A stretch of DNA of 64,000 nucleotides from Blastobasis lacticolella. Lineage: Eukaryota; Arthropoda; Insecta; Lepidoptera; Blastobasidae. Shown piece after piece: positions 1 through 9,732 of this stretch. Each line of letters begins with the position of its first letter. The first letter of the stretch is position 1. The position numbers and the translations under genes are program-made. The notes beneath the pieces are model-generated. The model was not told the origin of the DNA and did not search any database. It saw nothing but the letters and a program-made list of their open reading frames with translations. The stretch lies in assembly GCA_905147135.1 (NCBI GenBank), contig LR990056.1, forward strand, positions 16,874,001-16,938,000. Direction: 5' to 3'.

Positions 1-654
1 GTAGCTTGTTTATATTCGGTAGATGTCTGAATGTTTCTTTCGTATTTGTGTTAACTATGCTTTATGGGTTTTTAACTAGAACGCTTGACTTTTATTTATA
101 TAACTAATGACAACATCGTGACAAGGTACTTTGTTTGGATCTCATTCTCGGAAGTCCGCGTTGCCAATCAATGTGAAACAAGTTTCTTTCTTTATTTTTA
201 TTCATATTAGTCCACACTGTGACATGTTATAGTAGGTATTCAGAACTGAAATTTCTGGATTTCTGTAGCTCAGGTAACAGCAGCCCATGTGATCCTAAAG
301 AGTGAAAAAGATATCATGAAGAACAAGATCTCTCTTTACAAGTGTTAACAGACTAATAAACTAATAGATTTATACTAGCTAAATTAGCACGTGTTACCCG
401 CAATAAGGATCAAATAAAAGTCCAAGTGCGGGCAAAGGGATCTAATAAATCCACCCATGAATTTACCCCACGTAGTATTCACTCCCATCTTTTCTTCCTA
501 CTCCCCGAATTATCCATAACAGCGCCACCACGACTTGCAATTCACGCACATATAATAAATAATGAAATAAATATGCTTGGACAATTCTCACAGCGTCATC
601 TAGCCCAAAAGTAAGCGAAGCTTGTGTTATGGGCGCTAGAAAAGTGATCTTCTG

Positions 655-711
655 AGGGCCTCATCACTGTGATGTATAAATTATTTATATACATCACAGT
701 GATGAGGCCCT
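655..711. repeat. Perfect 24-bp inverted repeat (hairpin) with 9-nt loop
   Basis: Left arm 655-678, right arm 688-711, perfectly complementary, loop AATTATTTA. The core CATCACTGTGATG is itself palindromic, so a cruciform is possible. Confidence 0.9.
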
Positions 712-834
712 GAACATTGTGAATCACACGATATCCGCATCTCGTTATGTCGCAACCGCTGCGCGGGCGCCGGCGTCGTGACGGCGCGATCAGCGATGTT
801 GACAGCCGCAATAATGGCCGCCTCTTCCCTTAGC

Positions 835-945
835 ACATCACAATGATAGCCCATAACAGTCTACTGCTGGACTTGAGCCTCGTCCAGAGATGTGGAGGGC
901 TTTACCATACTCTCCTCGGTTGGCAGGTGACACTGCCAGACACGG
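835..945 (-). mobile_element. SINE-2 fragment
   Basis: Begins near CACATCACAATGATAGCCC and includes the AACAGTCTACTGCTGGACTT block; 5' truncated and diverged. Confidence 0.6.
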
Positions 946-1628
946 TTTCATTTTTGTAATCCTTTAAAAACGGGGCGATGCAAAACATAACGTAAGTGAT
1001 ACAAAAATTAACCTTATTCTATGAACAAAACATTCTACTTTGATTTGCTCTCACGCTTTTTGCTTCTGAATTTAGCTGACTTTGTTTAGCCAAATGTAAT
1101 AAACGCATATGTCCTTTTATGGATGGCCCAGTTGATGGACAATAAAAATGACTTCCTAATATATTTAACATGACATACTTGTGTAATTTCACTGACTCGT
1201 GTACCTTAATATCGTCAAAGAGCCTTAAAAATTGTCAACCGCCACTCGTAGACTGTATTCCAGACACAATAGCTGTGTTATCACTTATCACCGTGATTGA
1301 GCGTTGTGTTAAAACCGGCTGCGTGCGCGCTGGCGTAATGTTTTAAGAGGTAAAGAGGCTGAAAGCGTGTTTCAGTGGCACGGAAGAGTGTAATGCGACT
1401 GCTTATAAATGTACTTTTTCCAACGCTCAGCAACCGTCAGGAATGGCATTTTCACCCACTTTACTTGTAAAATGAGAGCGGTAATAACTGTCAGTCTGTA
1501 CGTAACCTTTGGTATTCGCCGTATTCGCGAGAGCCCCTCGCTGTACAATTCACAAGGAAACGTGGCGTCGTTAAGATGGCGCGGTCACGGCATCTCGTCA
1601 CGAGTGTCGCTCACGACCGTCTTTCTGG

Positions 1629-1912
1629 GACGATATTGTAACTTGATAATGCTGTGGGTCGGTTGCTGTGGTCTTGGCTGGGTTCGGCCGTCTATTCGCT
1701 GTGTCTGAGCTAGTCTCCTCATTTCGAACTGAATAGGTGGTCATCTTGGCGTTAATGTCCTGGTTGGGCTGACGATATTGTAACGTGATAATGCTGTGGG
1801 TCGGGTACCGTGGTCTTGACTAGCTTCGGTCGTCTATTCGCTGTGTCTCAGCTAGTCTCCTGATTTCACACTAAATAGGCGGTCATCTTGGCGTTAATGT
1901 CCCGGTTGCGAT
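1629..1912. repeat. Tandem duplication of a ~142-bp unit
   Basis: Both copies start GACGATATTGTAAC and share the GTCTATTCGCTGTGTCT block and the end CTTGGCGTTAATGTCC. The unit end belongs to a SINE-1 3' tail (minus), which continues to about 2010 after the second copy. Confidence 0.8.
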
Positions 1913-2875
1913 CTTGATCATGATTTAGGATTTGACAGATCAGGTTACAGTGGAACTACTGCCATCTGACCTCCGTCCGTCCCGTGTCCGTGTCTGACCA
2001 GGGGTCTAATATTGTGACGGATTTTACTGATACGGGTGCCTTGATAACGAGTTAAGCTTCTTTGACAAGTGTTGTTTCTAAATACGGGTGTAAGCCACTC
2101 TTACCGTCTTATCAATAAAAACTTTTACAAACATTGATCGCTCCTAGAACGAGATATTCGATATTTTAATATGAAACTCCCCTAAAATTCGCTGAAATAT
2201 TTAAGTAAACATGTCAAATCTGAAATGAAACCTGGATTACTTAATCCAGTCGGTACTGACTGTAATAACCTTACTGCCAAAGCTAAGCCCATATTGTGAT
2301 TATGACCACCAATACCTTTTGATCACAGTCCAAATGTGAAACTTGTATGGAGTAGCTTTGTCATTTTTCTATGGCACTATAACAAATGCAAATCTTGGTC
2401 AAACAATCATAAAAATTAATACAGTTGGAATAGAATTATCTCAAGTAGGAAATAGGTACACAAGTGGACAGGATACAGAAATTACCCTATTGTCACTCCT
2501 TTAAGGGGTGACAGAGCCATGTTTATGTTGTTATTGTTGACACTGGGTGGCTAGGCCTACTATTCATTGTAAATGGACATTCTTGCATTTCGTTTGTTTG
2601 AATTAAAAATATCAATTTGCATAAAATGCAAGGCTTCAAGGTCAAACACTGATGTATTGGATTTTTTATGAGCTAGCCGACCTCCCACTTGAAATAACTC
2701 TTACTTTCATCCAAGGGTTCATGTGTTGGCTTTGGTTTCATTTACACTACATTGTTTTCTGGGCTCTTCTTCTATAGGTACTAGTATTATGAAGAGGAAC
2801 AATTTTTATGAAGAAAATGAACGCGTCCATCTTATGCCATTCGGTAGTCCATGGCCACTACGTCCTCCATACAGT

Positions 2876-3125
2876 ATGGTTACCTATACGGCAGACAAAC
2901 AGTCAACCACCTGATGGAAAGAGGTCGGTTACCGCCTATGGCGCCTATCAGTAACACCAGGGGCATTATAATGCGTTGCCCGCCTCTGAAGAGACCTCTA
3001 CCATACCTCTTGAACGATCCATCGAAAGGAAAAACTGCGGCTGGGAGCTCATTCCACCTACGAATGGTACGAGCGAGAAACCTTCTTGTATTGAAAGTGT
3101 ACGAAGCCCGCATCGGGTGCGGCTA
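2876..3125 (-). mobile_element. 3' end of a CR1/Jockey-like LINE
   Basis: The minus strand encodes RRFLARTIRRWNELPAAVFP, a typical non-LTR C-terminus, followed by a conserved 3' region that recurs at 7800-7945, 22000-22320, 29495-29640 and 53898-54118. Confidence 0.8.
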
Positions 3126-3647
3126 GCTTGAAAAGTCCTACCAATATCTCTCCGCAAATGATATTTCATGATGTATCGCGACAAGCAATATACTGTATGA
3201 CGTATACGCATACACGGACGACTTCTCCCATTACGTACCGTGGACAATACGTGAAATAGCCTCGTTAAAGACAGCTTAGATGCGGGAAAGTGTAAGAGAT
3301 TATTGTCATAATATGAAGTTTATAGTGAAAGTGCTGTATGTCGCTCGCAGTGGACACTTTGTGGCTGTCCGTGTGAAATACTGGCGGTCATAAAGAGATG
3401 CTTGGCTTTTGTATGCTAAAAATATGGAGGCAATTTACTAACAGGTTCTCTAAGCGATATAATGGGTAACAGGTTCTTTACGGAGGCCTATGGCCAGCAG
3501 TGGACCAGTATCTAAAGATAGTAAGGGATAACGATGACGATGAAATGATGGATAACACAATTTTTTATGCTTAGGAAACACGAAAGAAATAGCTTTTTTC
3601 CGTATGGTGATTAACCGGCGCAGTTAAATCTGTGGTAAGGCGCTGTC

Positions 3648-3757
3648 CTAATTGGCAAAGGTCGTGCGACAATGGTCGTGCGGTTTTGAGATCTCCGTGT
3701 GGTCGGGCGTCGTCCGTCGTACGGCCATGGTCACACGACCATTATAATTAGGACAAC
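3648..3757. mobile_element. MITE with GGCGCTGTCC-type ends, copy 1
   Basis: Inverted ends around GCGCTGTCCTAATTGGCAA and ATTATAATTAGGACAACG, interior GTGGTCGGGCGTCGTCCGTCGT. Copies at 18245-18360 and 36817-36915. Confidence 0.65.
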
Positions 3758-4298
3758 GACTGATGGAGTAGAATATAGCAATGTCAATGATGGGGTTGTA
3801 TAATGTGTAAGTCTATAAAGGTATATGCAAAGAGATCTCGTCAGGTAGGAATTATACCTAAACAAAAGCTGTAACTGTGGTGTATCTTCGCAACCATGGA
3901 CCACCTCGTTTCATGCTCGAATTTTACTAAACCTTGCGCGATAGAGGTTAGTCCATCGACTCGATAACAAGAAGACAAGCACTCTATTTATAAAACACTG
4001 ATTTTCTATCGTAACGAGCGGGGCTCAAGAAATCTTTGTCTTTCACGGGGATAAAAAGGATCAAGACATAAAGAACCGATGAGTTGCTGACCTTTAAGAG
4101 CCTGACAGGCGCCGTATGTGCACTTAGTGGTATCGTTACCTAACTCAAGACAAGATCCTGCAGTGAGATCACCAGAAACCTGACCCTCGGCGCAAGGCGG
4201 CGGTTATGCAAACCACACCTGAGTCATAACTCGAGTCGAGATCAAATGATAGTCATTTGGCATAGCGTTTACTAAGAAATAGTGTTTTGCACAGTGCG

Positions 4299-4615
4299 GA
4301 GCGTCGGTGGCCGAGCGGTTAACGTATCCGACTCGTTAGCTAGAGGTATGCGGTTTGAATCCCACTGCGGCCATGTACCAATGACTCTAAGTTATGTACA
4401 TTAGTTGAATACTAACCGATACTTTTACGGTAAGGGAAAACATAATGAAACTGCACTAAAACCATGATTCAGTCTGATCAGGTTCTCCTAACAGGGTCAC
4501 AGAGGTCAGATGACAGTCGCACCACTGTTATTAACTGATCTACCAAATCCTGGATCATGGTTAAGGCGGAGCCCGGTCCCTCGTGCGCAAGAGCACAACC
4601 GCCAAGATGAGATCC
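4299..4615 (+). mobile_element. SINE-1, near full length
   Basis: tRNA-like head: A box in GGTGGCCGAGCGGTTAACG, B box GGTTTGAATCC. The body (GGGAAAACAT, GATCAGGTTC, GTCAGATGACAGTCGC) and tail (GAGCACAACCGCCAAGATGA) match the other copies. Confidence 0.85.
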
Positions 4616-5163
4616 CTATGAGATCCGTCACAAGGCAAACAGAGATTGTAAGAAACAAATTGACGAAGGCGATTTCCACATAACGATAATGTTTATTAGC
4701 TCACATACAAAAAAAGTAGTTTTACTTAAATTTCGCATAAGGCACCAAGGCCGGAGCGACTTTTTAACTGTAAAGCAGTTAGCATCATGTGTAAGTCGAG
4801 TTGAAATTGCGAAAAAGTTGCTCAAAAGAACCTCATCTTAAAACCGAATGCTCCATTTAGTACTTTTCATATTCATTTTTGTAGTGGTACAGTTCAAAAG
4901 TATAAAATTACCATTTTAATGGCAACTCGGTTAAGTATAGCGACGTTCACTATGAAGCCATACTAATTTACTTGCTTAATAAAAAAAGTTGCAATTTTGA
5001 ATATATAAGCGAATAAGGAATCCCTGGTATCATTTATCGTGTATGTAATGGTGGTAAATAAAAGTAATTAATATAAAAAGTAGGGTGAGATAGCGATCAA
5101 AAGCATTCCTAGTAAAAATATAAAAAAACTAACAAAACTCTCATACATTATCGAACAACTTGA

Positions 5164-5690
5164 CTCTCCCGGTTATGATCTCGCGCGCGAGGGTCCGGGA
5201 TCCGTCTTGACCATGGTCCAGGGTTTGTTAAATCAGGTAATTACAGTGGATCGATTGCCATCTGACCTCCGTGACTGTGCTACCAGGGGAACCTGACCAT
5301 ATTCATCCCGTAACAGTCCACTGCAGGACTAGGGCCTCTCCCACGAAAGGGGAGGTTATTGCCATAATCTCCACGCTTGGCAGGCGGGTTGGAGATCCCA
5401 GTGTTTAAATATAACAATGTAAAATGCTGCTGCCCTTTTTCCAGACTACGGAGACTCTTGATCTTTTGCCTTGAAAATGTTAGTCGCCTTGTACGACACC
5501 CATGAGTGTAAGGGGTTGGTGCTATTCTACTCTGCCGGACACCACACGGCCACTGACCATATTGGATCATGCTTACACATTCAGTAGTCTAAATGTTCAG
5601 GATTCATCGCGATGTTTTCCCTAACCGTCAGAGCATCGGTTAGTGTTCAACTAATGCACATAACTCAGAATGGGGTCATTGGCACCTACG
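5164..5690 (-). mobile_element. SINE-1 (head lost) split by a SINE-2
   Basis: The 3' half (5164-5303) and middle (5553-5690) are separated by SINE-2; joined across the target duplicate they give a continuous SINE-1 body. Confidence 0.85.
5304..5552 (-). mobile_element. SINE-2, full length, nested in SINE-1
   Basis: 249 bp, flanked by the 11 bp duplicate CTGACCATATT (5293-5303 and 5553-5563). This defines the family borders: 5' end CCGTGTGGTGTCCGGCAG, 3' end GTTACGGGATG. Confidence 0.9.
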
Positions 5691-5858
5691 TCTTTACTTT
5701 ATTATGTATTAGTGGAGACCTATAATTGTCTCTCTATTGTTTATATTATCACTATAATATTTCGAAGCTGTTCTCCCAAAAATTATACAACATAATATAT
5801 AAATAAATGGCGGCACTGAGGTTCGGACCTGGTACCGCGAAAACTCTCAAAGGCCATT

Positions 5859-6119
5859 CATCATCACAGCCCGTAACAGTCCACTGCAGGACTTAAGGCC
5901 TCTCCCACGAAAGGGGAGGTTATTGCCATAATCTCCACGCTTGGCAGGCGGGTTGGAGATCGCAGTGTTTAAATATAACAATGGAAAATGCTGCTGCCCA
6001 TTTTCCAGACTACGGAGACTTGATCTTTTGCCGTGTGGTGTCCGGCAGAGTAGAATAGCACCAACCCCTTACTCTCATGGGTGTCGTACAAGGCGACTAA
6101 TGTTTTCAAGGCAAAAGAT
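5859..6119 (-). mobile_element. SINE-2 with 5' inversion (twin priming)
   Basis: 5859 to about 6030 is the 3' part in minus orientation; about 6031-6119 is the 5' part in plus orientation. The whole is flanked by the 11 bp duplicate CAAAGGCCATT (5848-5858 and 6120-6130). Confidence 0.92.
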
Positions 6120-6589
6120 CAAAGGCCATTATGATATGTTAATCCCAACTTAGATCACATTTACATAATTAGGTGCAACGTAATCACTTCGAACAGCAAG
6201 ACTTTGCTCATACAGCAAGTCCATTAAAGCCACTATTGTATGGCCACTGTCGAAATTAATTTGCAAGATCCATCTCACAATGGACGATCGATATGGACAT
6301 TGCAAAATTGAAATCGTTAAGACGTCTCTCGATTTGGCCTTGGTTATGTGCTGATTGTTAATATGAGGTTATGGGCCTGGCTTTTGTATCATCTTTTTTA
6401 TAGTCGATAGACTTGTAATTCTTAAATTAAATTTTCGTCTCATTCAGTACCGTGTTGACGTATTATTGCGTATACTATTATCTCAGATTTGCAGAATGTT
6501 AGTTTATCAGAATGCCGGATTCATTTTTTACATGACTCGGCCTCTTCCGGGTCGTATAATTCTTAATTAATATTTGAGGACTGTTATTT

Positions 6590-6775
6590 ATGGGCTTTTG
6601 AGGCATTGGAAGGAGAGGCCGGCCCAAGAAGCGATGGCTTGACGTCACCAAGAACGATATGCGTGCAAACAAGCTCACCACCAAAGATGCCGAACACCGA
6701 GCGAAGTGGGTAGAAAGACGGACCCTGGGCCCTCGTTACATAGCGCAACCGGTACATAGCGCCAAGATGATGATT
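6590..6775 (+). mobile_element. RTE-like LINE 3' end with a SINE-1-type tail
   Basis: Encodes RPKKRWLDVTKNDMRANKLT and HRAKWVERRTLGP, and runs directly into GCGGACC..GGGCCCTCG..GCGCCAAGATGATGAT-like sequence, the tail of SINE-1. Confidence 0.75.
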
Positions 6776-6889
6776 TATGGGCTCTTGATGATGATCATGA
6801 CAGGCGCGGAATGCGACTTTATTGCGAGTCGATCTGCTTAGCAATTTTTTTACTATCTTTATTATGCCTACTAGACTTACTCGTATATC

Positions 6890-6985
6890 TAAACCTTGCG
6901 AAAATCGCATCAAAATCTGTTGCATGGTTTAAGAGTCAGCGGAATGGCAGAGAGGCAGAGAGGCGCAGAAAGCGACTTAATTTTA
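6890..6985. repeat. Dispersed insect repeat, 3' part
   Basis: AAATCTGTTGCATGGTTTAA and AGAAAGCGACTTAA belong to a repeat also at 31330-31475, 46384-46550, 55970-56410 and 58020-58190 (GGCTTCG..CCGCAT..AAATCCGTTG..AGCGACTTTG). Confidence 0.6.
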
Positions 6986-7014
6986 CTTGTAAGGATAAGT
7001 GTAGCTCATCATCA

Positions 7015-7340
7015 TCACATCAGCTAGAAGATGCCCACTGCTGGGCATAGGCCTCCCCCAGAGATCTCCACAAAAGCTTCTGTGCTTTCCGCATCCAGCT
7101 GGTACCTGCGATCCTTACCAGGTCGTCGGTCCACCTTGTGGGAGGCCTACCCACGCTGCGTCTTCCGGCACGTGGTCGCCACTCGAGAACTTTACTGCCC
7201 CATCGGCCATCTGTTCTTCGAGCTATGTGCCCTGCCCACTGCCACTTCAGTCTGGCAATCCTCAGAGCTATGTCGATGACCTCGGTTCGCTTGCGGATCT
7301 CCTCATTTCTGATTCCATCGCGCAAAGAAACTCCGAGCAT
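7015..7340 (-). mobile_element. RTE-like LINE C-terminus and 3' end
   Basis: Minus strand: MLGVSLRDGIRNEEIRKRTE, RLKWQWAGHIARRTDGRW, GRPPTRWTDDLVRIAGTSWM, LWRSLGEAYAQQ, then a short 3' UTR with ATGATGATG. This is the reference copy for fragments at 9777, 21010, 30000 and 52810. Confidence 0.88.
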
Positions 7341-7649
7341 AGCCCGAAGTATAGGTATGTAAGTATAAATACACCGATTTCACACCCAACTTTATTAAAT
7401 TAAAACCTTAACTAAAACACGTCCATTTATCATCCGAGCACTGTCCTTCATCACGTTGACCGTGACAATCGCGGGCGCATTGTGTTGTATTGTACATTAA
7501 CTACAATTAAATTCGGCAAAATGACCCCAGAATTACCGTGTAGGCACCCGCGTCGTGGCTTTCAATAGCGGTCAATTTTATATGAGCCTTTGTTAGAGTC
7601 CCGTGCGTGATTCATCTGTCCCTTGTCTATGTACTATTTCACGGAAAAA

Positions 7650-7795
7650 TCACATCAGGCAACTGAATGTGTAACCATGATCCAATCTGGTCAGGATCCC
7701 CTGGTAGCAGGGTTGCGGAGGTCAGATGGCAGTCGCTCCACAGTAATTATTTGATCAGTAATTATCGATAATCAGGCGGACCCTGGGCCAAGATT
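7650..7795 (+). mobile_element. SINE-1, 3' half
   Basis: From GGCAACTGAATGTGTAACC to GCGGACCCTGGGCC, then abuts another LINE 3' end. Confidence 0.75.
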
Positions 7796-7799
7796 ATTT

Positions 7800-7945
7800 G
7801 TTTTTTTATTCAAGTACATAGTTAAATTAAGAGGTATATTAGAGGTCTCTTCAGAGGCGGGCAACGCATCAGTGAATCCCCTGGTGTTCCAGTGACCAGT
7901 TTCCATCAGGTGGCCCGTTTGCCTGTTTGTCTGCCGTATAACATA
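7800..7945 (-). mobile_element. CR1/Jockey-like LINE 3' end
   Basis: Shares GGTCTCTTCAGAGGCGGGCA and CAGGTGGCCCGTTTGCCTG with 2876-3125; A-rich end on the minus strand. Confidence 0.7.
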
Positions 7946-8634
7946 AAAAAAAATAAAAAATATATAACTAAGTACTTTTGAGAAATATTTAGATGAAATC
8001 ACTATTTTCACTAATCCTATGTTTTACCACTACATTTTTTGTTCCACGTTTCGCAACCAGGTCTGTTTCTACTTGTTCCCTCCAGCGATACCTGAAACAT
8101 GGGGGAAAAAGTTACCCGCAAATATTTCCAGTTGTAACTGCCATGTTATGAACGGTTTTATCCGGTCTGCAAAAACCACCTGAGAACCAATCGTGTAATA
8201 CTCGAACGTACATTGTGTTGTCAAAGTGCATGATGTGGTGTAACACAAACTTTACATAAAGGTGTTTTCTTAGCGGATTACAGAGCAAGAGTGACGATAG
8301 AATTTTCAGAGAATCCTATTGTATTTCAATTGACTGTATGTGGAAGATTTCTTCTTTATGTTTTCCCGCAGTCGTTAGTCGTTGATATGTCTTCCGCAGT
8401 CTGAGCTATCTACGAGTTGTTTCTATCAATCTGTGGTTTGTATCTGAATATGTTTTGGTTACTTGTTGTATATTTATCAGAAATAAGTTCTCAAAAGAGA
8501 AAAAAAGGTAACATTTTCATAACAAACTTTTATCTCGCGTTCTATTTTAACTATGTAGCATCATAGTGTTTACCAAGACAAAAAAATTGAGCCCAAACTC
8601 GAGGGGTTTATCTTGTTTAGTTTAGAAGTTCCTA

Positions 8635-8830
8635 TGGCCACCTTCCGACAATGCGTTGGCCATCTCTGTAACACGTTGCTCTATCAGCAAAAAGGTAAAT
8701 TCCCCAAATCACCACATCACGTCAATCACTTACCCTACTATTTAAAATATAACAAAACTTTATTTGGCTGCGGTATTCTGTAAGAGTGAAGTACTTCCAA
8801 GTCCTCTTAGCCTACACTACGCTTGCTGAG
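8635..8830. mobile_element. LINE 3' fragment
   Basis: CTGTAACACGTTGCTCTATC and GGCTGCGGTATTCTGTAAG are shared with 22080-22320, 25225-25400 and 53898-54118. Confidence 0.55.
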
Positions 8831-9240
8831 TCGCATTGTCCATTCAAGAGGTCGTTTACCCAATCGGTTGTTGGTTCTTCGGCACTTTAGCCTAGATGTG
8901 TGCTATGTCGGTAACTTTGATGTTCAGTCTGTTGGTGACGAGGATTATTACGTTGCAAATTTTATTCTTCAGAGAGACTTCGAGCTTATACCTACAGCAC
9001 ACACTGATTCATATTCTCCGCTTAAATAATGTTTCAATCTAAGGGGTATGTTTCGATGGAAATTAGCCTGACATCGTAAACAAAACTTTATTGAACTAGC
9101 AAGAATGTAGACCACACTAAACACTAGGAATCCTTATATGATTGAATACAAAATGTTCTCGCAGTTGACATGTAGGTACCAATGAGCAAACCGGTTCTCT
9201 ACGAACGTTGCAGTACCGTGTTGCAGGAGGCTTATGCTTG

Positions 9241-9487
9241 TCATCATCACATCACAACCCATAACAGTCCACTATAGGACTTAAGGGCCTCTCTCACGAA
9301 AAAGAAGTTATTACCATAATCTCCACGCTTGGCAGGCGGGTTGGAGATCGCAGTGTTATAACAATGGAAAACGCTGCTGCCCATTTTCCAGCCTTCGGAG
9401 ACTCTAGAATTTTGCCTCGAAAACATAAGTTGTCTTGTACGACACCCACGAGTGTAAGGGGTTGATGCTATTCTACTCTGCTGTGTA
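9241..9487 (-). mobile_element. SINE-2 just upstream of the first visible Bicdr-like exon
   Basis: Near full length, from CATCATCACATCACAACCC to TACTCTGCTGTG. Ends about 24 bp before the AG acceptor at 9510-9511. Confidence 0.85.
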
Positions 9488-9511
9488 CTAAACAAATATC
9501 TCCCATTCCAG

Positions 9512-9732
9512 GCCTCCACTCAGACTTATCCCTCACATCGCTGGACGGCGACGAAGGCGAGACCCTAAGACGGGGCGCGCTCGCCGCCGCCTGCGCCGAC
9601 GCGGTCGCCGCGTACGCCGCCCTCGAAGGCTCCAGAGTGCGCGACTCGATCGCTGCGCACGCCCGCCGCGCAATGGAGAGGGAACGGCAGATTGACGAGA
9701 AGAACGACGTCATCGCTGATCTGTCTTCTAAG
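9512..9732 (+). CDS. Bicdr: Bicdr-like gene, exon (first visible)
   Basis: Acceptor TCTCCCATTCCAG|GC and donor AAG|GTGAGT. The exon is 221 bp and strikingly GC-rich against its surroundings. It encodes an Ala/Glu/Arg-rich helix (for example AAACADAVAAYAALEGSRV) ending in DEKNDVIADLSSK. A SINE-2 copy ends about 25 bp before the acceptor. A TACTAAA branch-point-like motif lies at 9486-9492. Exon phase 2 in, 0 out. Confidence 0.75.

Noticed and set aside
2723..3247. Small protein genes around 2.7-3.2 kb
   Set aside because: The minus-strand frame with RTIRRWNELPAAVFP is a LINE C-terminus; the others are shadows of it.
4299..4380. tRNA genes at the SINE heads (also 10720, 46603, 47463, 49900, 57228)
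   Set aside because: A and B boxes are present but the cloverleaf cannot be completed, and each is followed by the same SINE body; these are tRNA-derived SINE promoters.
1..9511. Upstream exons of the Bicdr-like gene or its promoter
   Set aside because: I looked for GC-richer coding segments with proper splice sites and coiled-coil composition and found none I could defend; the GC-rich patch near 740-830 has no clear reading frame.
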